Origin: Symbiodinium microadriaticum
Taxonomy: Eukaryota; Sar; Dinophyceae; Suessiales; Symbiodiniaceae
Assembly (NCBI GenBank): GCA_001939145.1
Contig: LSRX01000708.1
Coordinates: forward strand, 273,765 to 337,764
Reading direction: 5' to 3'
DNA: 64,000 bases
Of the stretch, positions 11,141 through 19,100 are shown in pieces. The position numbers and the translations under genes were made by a program. Position 1 is the first letter of the stretch. Each line of letters starts with the position of its first letter. Under the pieces are notes generated by a model. The model was not told the DNA's origin, did not search any database, and saw only the letters and a program-made list of their open reading frames with translations.

Positions 11141-11337
11141 CCAGGCATGTCCGAGTGCGAGTGCTGAAAACCCAGACCCCATTATAAAAAGCCTTAAACC
11201 CAAAATAAAAACCCGAGACCCTCAGCCCTTTGTTGCTTTCTTCCTTTACAGAGACGGGCCTCAACCTTCAACTCGAAAGCAACCAGCGCCCGAGCCCCAG
11301 TCGGACCCTCCAACAGCCCGAGCCCTCCTTGGGCTAA

Positions 11338-11447
11338 CTACGGTTGAGGATATAAATCCTGCATACCCCATAAGAAGGAATAGGCCATAATTCCCATAGT
11401 TTAGGGTCCTTATATAAGGTAATGCAAGATTTATATCACCGACAGTA
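11338..11447. mobile_element. MITE-like element, family C
   Basis: CTACGGTTGAGGATATAAAT at the left pairs with ATTTATATCACCGACAGTA at the right. A close relative with the same centre (CCCATAGTTTAnGGTCCTTA) is at 57143-57249. Confidence 0.7.
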
Positions 11448-12273
11448 TTGGTTTGGAGTTTAGGGTTAAGTCAACCGTGAAGACGTCAGAAAATCCTAGA
11501 CCGGAAGCACCAAAAAAATTTAAAACCCGAGGGACCACAAGCGTTTCCTATACTATAGTACACACACATATATATATATATAGATAGATACTTATTTGTT
11601 TATGTGAGCAGATGATAAAATACATCATATGATAATAACCTATAGTGTAATTAGAGTTTTCACTGCTCTCGTTTCCGAGGAACCTCACCTTCCCGGACCG
11701 TGACTGCGACGGCATCCCGGTGCCTCCCCTGAGCCCGGCTGTGGGGGTGTGCTTGGGTTTCGTGCACATGCCTTAGCCTTTAAGGGCACTATGAGGCTTA
11801 CGAGAGGGTTTAGCACACATTCCTGTAGGGTTACGACCAGGGTTGCTAAAAGGGTTTAGTGCCTATCCCATCGGTCCTTTTCACCCTGGGGGCATGGTGT
11901 GCTTTAGCCCGGGGTGGGGCGGCCAGGGATTTAGGGGTGTATACAGGGGTTTACGGATGTCGGTGCGCAGAAGGGGTGTGTACAGGGGTTTAGGGATGTC
12001 GGTGCGTAGGAGTGTAGGGGTTTAGCGGGGTATCGGGGTGCAGGGATTCCGGGCTTGTAGGGCTCTCCAACTACTGTAGTACAGTAATGATCCCTAAACC
12101 CTAAACCCTCCTAAACCCTAAACCCTAAAGCGTCTATAGGCCCCAACCCCTCAACCTTCGAGCTTTAAGGGAACCGCCATAACCATTTCAGCTCGGGGGC
12201 TTGTGGCATCCAGGCTTCGCGTGCGCCGCCAAGAGAGAGGGATCCTGAGATGAAAGAGCCCTTCGAAGTAACA

Positions 12274-12422
12274 TCCTTATAGTCCCTTATAGTCAGTATA
12301 GTCACTTATAGTCCCTTATAGTCATTATAATCACTTATAGTCACTTATAGTCATTACAGCCACTTTTCGTCATTATAGTCGCTTATGGTCCCTTATAGTC
12401 ATTATAGTCACTCACAGTCCCT
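12274..12422. repeat. Short tandem array of CTTATAGTC-type units
   Basis: Eight- to nine-base units (CTTATAGTC, CATTATAGT, CACTTATAG) repeat about 15 times with small variants. Confidence 0.75.
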
Positions 12423-12580
12423 TCTGAGTTGTATCAAAATTCCATCATGGTGGTGTAGTATGGTCCTTCCAGAGCAAAAGTATCAGCACAGCATACTGTA
12501 CCCCCAGGCCCAAACCCATTTCAGATTAGTCATTCGAGAGGACATCTACAGCAAGAACTTGGGGTCGGTTTTTTCCACGA

Positions 12581-12688
12581 TTTGGGTAGTTCTCTAAACT
12601 GGGGTCCCGCTGTGGGTCCCCAATGTAGTACGGCACCCTTATGAAAAGGACCGGACATGGGACCCTAATTTAGAGAACTACCCATTTG
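12581..12688. mobile_element. MITE-like element, family D
   Basis: TTTGGGTAGTTCTCTAAA at the left is mirrored by TTTAGAGAACTACCCATTT at the right. The centre contains CGGCACCCTTAT, which matches the reverse complement of the copy at 27896. Confidence 0.75.
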
Positions 12689-12977
12689 GGTTTCGGGCTG
12701 AGTCTGGCGCGCGGATGCATTGGGCAGCGGCAGACGCAGAGCTGTGACGCCCCTCAAACGCCCTCCCGGGCCCTCCTTTTAAAAGCAGTGTCCTAAGAGT
12801 TACAAGAGGTTGTTGGGTGTGCACTACGCCATAAAACCATGGAAGCCTTGTAACTCAATACTCTCAGAGCCGTGGAAGAAGCCTTTAAACTCGTTTTGGT
12901 AAGTCTTATAAGAACCCTAAGTCCCCTAAACCCTAAACCCCTTAAGCCCTAAACCCTGAACCCTAAGTCATGCTTCC

Positions 12978-13060
12978 GAGGACTGCGTGGATGCCTGCCC
13001 AGATGACCCGAACCCGATGTGCAGCTGCCTGGGTTGGCTTCCGGTGGAAGAAGTGTATAG
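12978..13060 (+). CDS. Possible Cys-rich exon
   Basis: One frame reads EDCVDACPDDPNPMCSCLGW then LPVEEVYR and ends at TATAG|GTTAGGG. Four cysteines in 14 residues suggest a small extracellular or metal-binding module. Telomere-like filler begins exactly at the possible donor. The family is unknown. Confidence 0.4.
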
Positions 13061-14669
13061 GTTAGGGTTTAGGGTTTGGGGTTTTAGGGTTTTGAGGGGT
13101 TTTTAGGGATTAGGGGTTTAGGGTTAAGGGTTTATAGAGCTTTAGAAGGGCTCCAATAGAGTTCTGTTGGAACTTATGTGGTTATGTGGGGATTCTAGTG
13201 GTGAGTTTTCACAGGTTTTGGGGGTTTATGGCGTAAGGTTTCGGGGTTTAGGGTTTAGTATAGGGTTTCGGGAATAGGTTGCTGGTTGCTTGATTGACTA
13301 CAAAAGAAGTCATGTGGAGTCTTTTTGGTGCGCTTTACGGGGCGTACACAAGATCTTCTAGGGTTTCGGTGTTGCCGTTGACAACACTGTGCTTGAATGG
13401 CTGCTTGACATGCGGACAACATGAAATTGAGCGCGAAGGAACAAGTAATTAACTAGTAAGTCCTGCAAGTGCTCGCTATACTATCCGTATAGTGTACCCT
13501 AACGATGTATTTCAGCCCCTTTGTTCGAATCTCAACGTTGATGAGGCGTCTGGGGCTGAGGGTTTTCGGCTTGAGCAGCTTAGGCCACGTGTTGTTGGGG
13601 TGTATGATAGTATACATACATACATACACAGATAGTTGTGCGGGCACGATACACAGAGAGAAAAGTAGTTCCTAATAGTTCCAATCCCTATACTGCATGC
13701 ATCATGAACAGTCGTATGCCCCACACCCCTATTCTGGTTGTTCCTTCCCCCCTGCTTGTTGCAAGGTTTCGGGCTGTGTTGCTGGGTGGAACCAGCGGCT
13801 CAGATGATACAGCTCTGAGGTTGCAACTACCGTCATCCCATGCTTTATAGCCTTGAAAAAAATACCGATGGAAAACCACAGTTTAAAGGCTGTTAGGGTT
13901 TAGGGTTGAGGGCCCTCCCCTTCCCCCCAAGTTGCTTCAAGATAATTGGGAGCCAAATACAGCAATACAACCCTAAAACCCTAAAACCCTAAATCGGCCC
14001 TAAGCGAATACAGTATTTTGGCCCCTTCAGCTGGAGATGACCGTGCCAGGTGCACGAGCACCATGACGTCCACAGTCTCCACACGTCCGGGCCTCGGCAT
14101 GAACTGAACAGGCATGAAGAAAGTGAGGTACTAACTTCCACAAGCCTAAACCCTAAACCCTTAGGGTTTGGGGAAGGGTTTAGGGTTTATAGGGTTTCGG
14201 GTGAACTCACAGTTTGCCCAGTGGCCAAAAGACCCCGAATTAAGTGCAAGCAGGTGTATTCTTCGGCATGCTCATCATCTCACTATCTTAAGGGGTGCCC
14301 AAGAGAACTGTATTCATCATGGGGGGCTCAGGGATGGTGATTTCTCTTGCCGACAAGAAGCCATGAGCAGTTCGCTAATGTTCGTGTTCTTTTCGAAATC
14401 TACGAAACTGCCGTAGATGCCTGAACGTGTTTGCATGGCAGGCTAAAGGGTAGAACGGCAAAGAGCGCCGGAATAAAAGGCAACACGGCATGGTAGCGAC
14501 ACGAATGGACACATGCGACTACATATCTTGTTTTAGAAGCATGAAGCATCTTCGGGGAAGTGTCCAAACTGATTCTTGGTCGTAGCCGCAGTAGACGTAG
14601 TAGTTGCGGGCGACAGCTTGCAGCCCTGCTACTACGACTACTACCACCACCACTGCTGCTGATTACTGC

Positions 14670-14670
<1 letters not shown>

Positions 14671-14721
<51 letters not shown>
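14671..14721. repeat. (GCT)n microsatellite
   Basis: About 17 GCT/CTG units, continuing into a CTGCTC-rich stretch to about 14785. Long open frames over it (poly-Ala, Leu, Ser) are artefacts of the repeat. Confidence 0.95.
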
Positions 14722-14723
<2 letters not shown>

Positions 14724-14820
14724 TGCTCTGCTCCTGCTCCTGCTCCTGCTCTGCTCCAGCTTCTGCTCCTGCTCCTGCTGCTGCTTTTGCGGTAAATATT
14801 CCAGTTTTGCAGTTACAATG

Positions 14821-14856
14821 CTACTATTACTACCACGACTGCTGCTACTACTACTC

Positions 14857-14893
<37 letters not shown>

Positions 14894-14894
14894 G

Positions 14895-14936
<42 letters not shown>
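14821..14936. repeat. (CTA)n/(TAC)n microsatellite downstream of the LINE
   Basis: About 30 CTA units with rare interruptions. Relative to the minus-strand LINE this is a GTA repeat some 350 bp beyond its last stop codon. It matches the repeat type at 22762, just before the LINE's 5' end. Confidence 0.95.
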
Positions 14937-14939
<3 letters not shown>

Positions 14940-15034
14940 TCCACACGCAGCAAAGTGGTCCTTGCTTGGCTCCCGTATTAAGGCGAGGACGGCTCCCCGG
15001 CACCTGTGGTGCAATCCTTCGATTGAGGATCCCA

Positions 15035-15090
15035 TGGATGTGCAACCCCGACCCGAAGGTCCCATAAGCAGGTTGCATCGTCCGGTTGAA
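15035..15090 (-). repeat. Fragment resembling the LINE 5' end
   Basis: On the minus strand CTGCTTATGGGACCTTCGGG followed by TCGGGG resembles CTGCTTGTGGGGCCTTCGGG followed by CCGGGG at the start of the adjacent LINE (22605-22635). The match is about 25-35 bases. It may be the 5' end of a second, truncated element downstream of the first, or a shared short repeat. Confidence 0.4.
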
Positions 15091-15284
15091 GACGACGAAA
15101 AGCTCGAAAGCAAACTGGAACTGAAAAGCTATGCAGTCTGGCTGGACATGTGCAGTGATCCTATTGCACTGCTCCTGCAGGCACACTTAAGTGGCAGTTG
15201 TCATGTGCAAGGCATCTCAACTGGTCTATACATCGTGGAAAACATGTCCGTGGCACAGCTTGACTGATCGACTGCAAGCTACTG

Positions 15285-16129
15285 TTATCCCTCTAAATTA
15301 GAGCAACTTTCTGGGCAGCGCAAGTACAGAAAAGCATAGCAATTAGCTTGATGCTGTGGGTCAGTCGACATGTTGATTCTCGCAGCAGGCTTGGAATCAT
15401 CAGTGATTAAATCGCCTACTGTAGCATCATGAAGCACTGCCCGGTAGTGCCCGGAGAGCGGCTGCGGTCCCTCATGCAAAAGGGATGTCGCCCGACAGTA
15501 TGTCACATACTGCAGCTCCAGCGGATGTGCATGATTCAGATGTTGTGCAAACTTAGGTAAGACTAAGTAGGGGTCCGGGAATACCCTAACAGGAACCTTA
15601 TGGCACTGGGTTGAGGTGGTATGGAACCGATTGATCTGAATCAGGACCACAGGGGGCTCAGAGGTCAGCCCATGCAGGCCGGCCTGCGACAGAGACCAGC
15701 GGTCCACAAGATGCTGCAAGGTAATTGGCTCCGAATGCAGGGAGGCCTGCTCTGTCAAAGAGGCCGGCAAGTAAAGTGGCCAGGTGTGGCCTTCGTCCAG
15801 ATGCTGCGGCGTGCCGTCATGATACTGCCTAGCTTCCCAGGAACCATATCTAATTTGATCATGGAGTTGGGGCCTTAGGTAGGTGAGGTACTCAGCTATA
15901 TCATGTTGTTGCGTAGGGTGCAACCAACCGCTGTGGACAGCTCGCCATGCCACATGCTGCCAAAGATTAACCGGCCGGGTCTGAGAGCAGAGCCAGCGGA
16001 TCACTCGCATCATGGCGGGCTTCAGTGGCTCAACGGCGCCGGGAAGACCTGTTTTGTGTATCCAGCAAAATGCGAGGGCTGCAGCATTGCTGTAACAGAA
16101 ATTACTTGTGTTAAGGAGTCGTAAGGTCC
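15285..16129 (-). other. USP-like (peptidase C19) domain, C-terminal part of LINE frame
   Basis: This 281-codon segment has the boxes of ubiquitin-specific proteases in order. The Cys box is NTSNFCYSNAAALAFCW (catalytic Cys codon at 16097-16095). The QQHDIAEYL box corresponds to the usual QQDAHEF. PPVVLIQINRF is a core strand. The His box is SGHYRAVL (His codon at 15449-15447), followed by DDSK and YAFLYLR. In known USPs these residues form the Cys-His-Asp triad that hydrolyses ubiquitin bonds. The domain is compact, lacks obvious zinc-binding CxxC pairs, and ends at TAG. Enzyme activity is inferred from the motifs only. Confidence 0.7.
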
Positions 16130-19100
16130 TCACATGTCCTCGATCATGCGCTGGATTGCCAATGCCAGCGCTGAGCGGCCCATGCGATCTCCCCGAAGGG
16201 ATGTGGCTACCACTCGGCACGCTCCACTGTGGCTGAGGCGGTAAAAGGCGTTCCACAGTTGGTGGCACTCTGCCGTGCGGCTGCCGATCTGGAGCATCAG
16301 CGGAACAACTTCCGACTGCATATTCTGAACCAGCTCCCTCGTGGTGTGGAAGCGAAGCACGGCCAGGGGCTGCAGAATAAGAATTTGCATCTGCTTGAGA
16401 AGCTCGAGGACCTGCGACAACGTCATGGGGTCCCGGTCCTTCTTGATGCGTAGCTTGCGCTCGGAGGGGTTCCACTCCAGATAGGGAACGTTGCAGGACT
16501 CGTCCAGGATGAGCATCTCCTTGGCCTGGCGGATCGTGTCCTCGGACTGCATCACCGCCTCCATTCGCTGCAGCATGAGGTCCACCCAGTGCTTCAGCAG
16601 CCACGTCCTCAGGGGGAGGGTGATGATCTCTGGCTGCTCCTTCTTCATCTGCCTCCAAGCCTCGGTGGCCTTGAGGAGCTCCGGGACGGCCGACAAAACC
16701 CCCTGTGTTTGGGCAAACATCACGAAGTTGTCCTGAGCCCTGTTGATGGACAGTTGGTCCTCGTGTCTCATGATCAGCCGGCTCATTGCTAGGCACAGTT
16801 CGTAGAGCTTGCGATCCGTTGCTCGGTCGAAGGTCTTGTCCTCCTTGTCCTTGTCCCAGTCCCACTGCCGGTAGCGGCGTTGAGGTGCTCGGTGATCTCG
16901 TCCCCAACCACCGTCGGATGTTCGGGAGTTGCCCTTGCTCTGCGAGCGGGGCCACTTGTCGCCCCCTTTGCCGTTGCCGTTGCCGCCCGTGTTGTCCTGC
17001 AGTTCCTGCTCCGTGAGGTCCGCCTGGCGCTTGGTCTCGCGAGTTTCCATGGGCACCGGCGCTTCCCGTGGAGCTCTCGTCTCCCGCACCGGCGTGTGGG
17101 GTGCAGTGCTGGCTTCGGAGGGGTTCGCGGCATCCGTCGAGCTCGGAGGGGCGCTGGGATGCCTGTCCTTGTTCATCATGGACGAGAGGAGATTCGCCTG
17201 CTCCCTCGCAGACATCAGCTCCTGCGAAGCCACCTCTTCCGCGCTCTCCCGGATGACGTCGTGGTTGGGTTCCATGCTGAAGGGCCTGTTGGATGGTATA
17301 GACTGAGGTGGGTCGGTTTAGGAGTTTGAGAATGAGTCCTGTGCGATACAGCGTGGGGCACTCCTTGGCATGTCTAGGTCTGCTGCAATGTCTGGCCTTG
17401 TAGTTGTCTCCACAGAAGCAACAGGGGCTTTGGAGCACTGGCGTACGATCTTGGAGCCACTGAAGAACCGCGTCGTGCAGCCGATAGGCTTCAGGATGCA
17501 TGGCACTCAGATGCCGGGAAAGGTACCCTGGATGTGCAAGCCATTGACCGCACAGGATGCAAAAGTGCAGATCGGATTGTTTGATCTGTTCGGCCAAAGG
17601 TCGCCAGTGTGTGCTTAAGGCAAGCTGACAAAAGTGTTTGGGCACATGTGGTAAAATCCTGCAAGCCTGATCAAGAGCATCCTCTGACTCGGAGGAAGGC
17701 ATGGTATGGGGTTGAGGGGTTACAGTGTCCGGTTGTAGTGCAGCTGGGTCCGGGTTATCACACGGGAGAGGATTCGGGTGATCGGGTTCAGGTGCCGTAC
17801 CTGTGGGAAACTCAGGGGTACTTCGACATTCCTCTATTGCGGGTTTGGCTGAGGATGCTTTTGGGGCCGCTTGGCTGTTCCGGTGAAGCACAGAGCAGCG
17901 CTCCTTCTCAAAATGCAGACAAAAAGAAGCCCAGCTGGAGAAGTCCCACTGGCAGTGCCGACACGTGGGCAAACCATCCACACTGTGACACATGTACTCC
18001 ATTCGCATTGTCGCATAGGATCTGGGTGTTACGGGGGTGCGGGTGATAAGGTCATGATGCTTAAGTGCCACATGTATGCGCATAGTGCGAACACTCGTGA
18101 AGTATATGCCACAGTGTGGGCATGCTCGAGGAGCCACGTTGGCCGTAAGGGCAACTAGGCGAGCGGGTGCACGCAGAGGCACACAGTGCTGTCTCTGCAT
18201 CGGATCATGAGCAGCCGCACGCAGTCCCTCTTCTACCTGCTGCCACCACTGATGCACAGCTGGAGGTTGTAGCTGGCTCATGCCATTCTGTCGGCAGTTT
18301 GCAATGCGTTGCTGCGTGCGATGCATGAGGTGCTGAAGTGGGTCCTCGACCTGGAGACGTTCAAGCAAGTCTTGGGCAGGTTCCCTGGTGATAAACGATG
18401 GCGACTTACTCAGGATACGCAGTTGTCTGACTACATGCTTATGTAGTTTGGTGGAACCTCCCGGAGCCAGCCCAAAACTGTCTAGGCCATGCACAAGAAC
18501 AGAGTGCACACAGGTGCGCCAAGTGAGGACACGATGGCGTAAGTTGACTCCCGAGGTACGCAAGGCCGGTAGCAATCGATTGAATGCACTCCAAGACTGT
18601 CTCATACGTTCCTTGAGGGTAAGGGCCTCAAATTGTCCATAGCTAAGAACAGTTCCTAAGTATGGGCATTGCTTGACAATCGGAAGACACACCTGCTTGC
18701 TACCCAAAGGTATTTTGAGCAGTCGACCTAGTTTGGGGTCCTTGACTACATGTCGGGCAAGTATGCTACCGGTTCGGGAGCCTCGAAGACCTAAGAGGAC
18801 AGCTGATTTGGAGGGGCTGGGCCGCATACCAAAGTGATCAAGGGTGCGAATGACAAAGGCAATGTGACCAAATGCCAGGTCCAACTGCTCGCTGGTGTTT
18901 ACCAACCAATGAAACAAAAAGTCATCGGCATAGACTGTGGTGTCATGCATGGACAATTGCTGTTTGAGGTAGGTCATTATGAGGCTGGTATACAGTACCC
19001 ACAATGCCGGAGCTAAGCAGCAACCTTGACGTATTCCATTGTAGGTGTCCAGGGTGGTCTGGCATGGTCCATGCACTATTCGGAGGCAAGCATGTGCATG

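Larger units (their letters stand above)
9800..14600. other. Filler region with MITE-like elements
   Basis: No gene is supported except one coding-like island at 12978. The region holds telomere-like tracts, four types of short inverted-repeat element and a short tandem array, each listed separately. The remaining open frames are short and of non-protein composition. Confidence 0.55.

Noticed and set aside
14400-15113. 237-codon Ser-rich frame (minus) and overlapping Leu/Tyr/Cys-rich frames (plus)
   Set aside because: They are translations of the trinucleotide microsatellites and lack protein-like sequence outside them.
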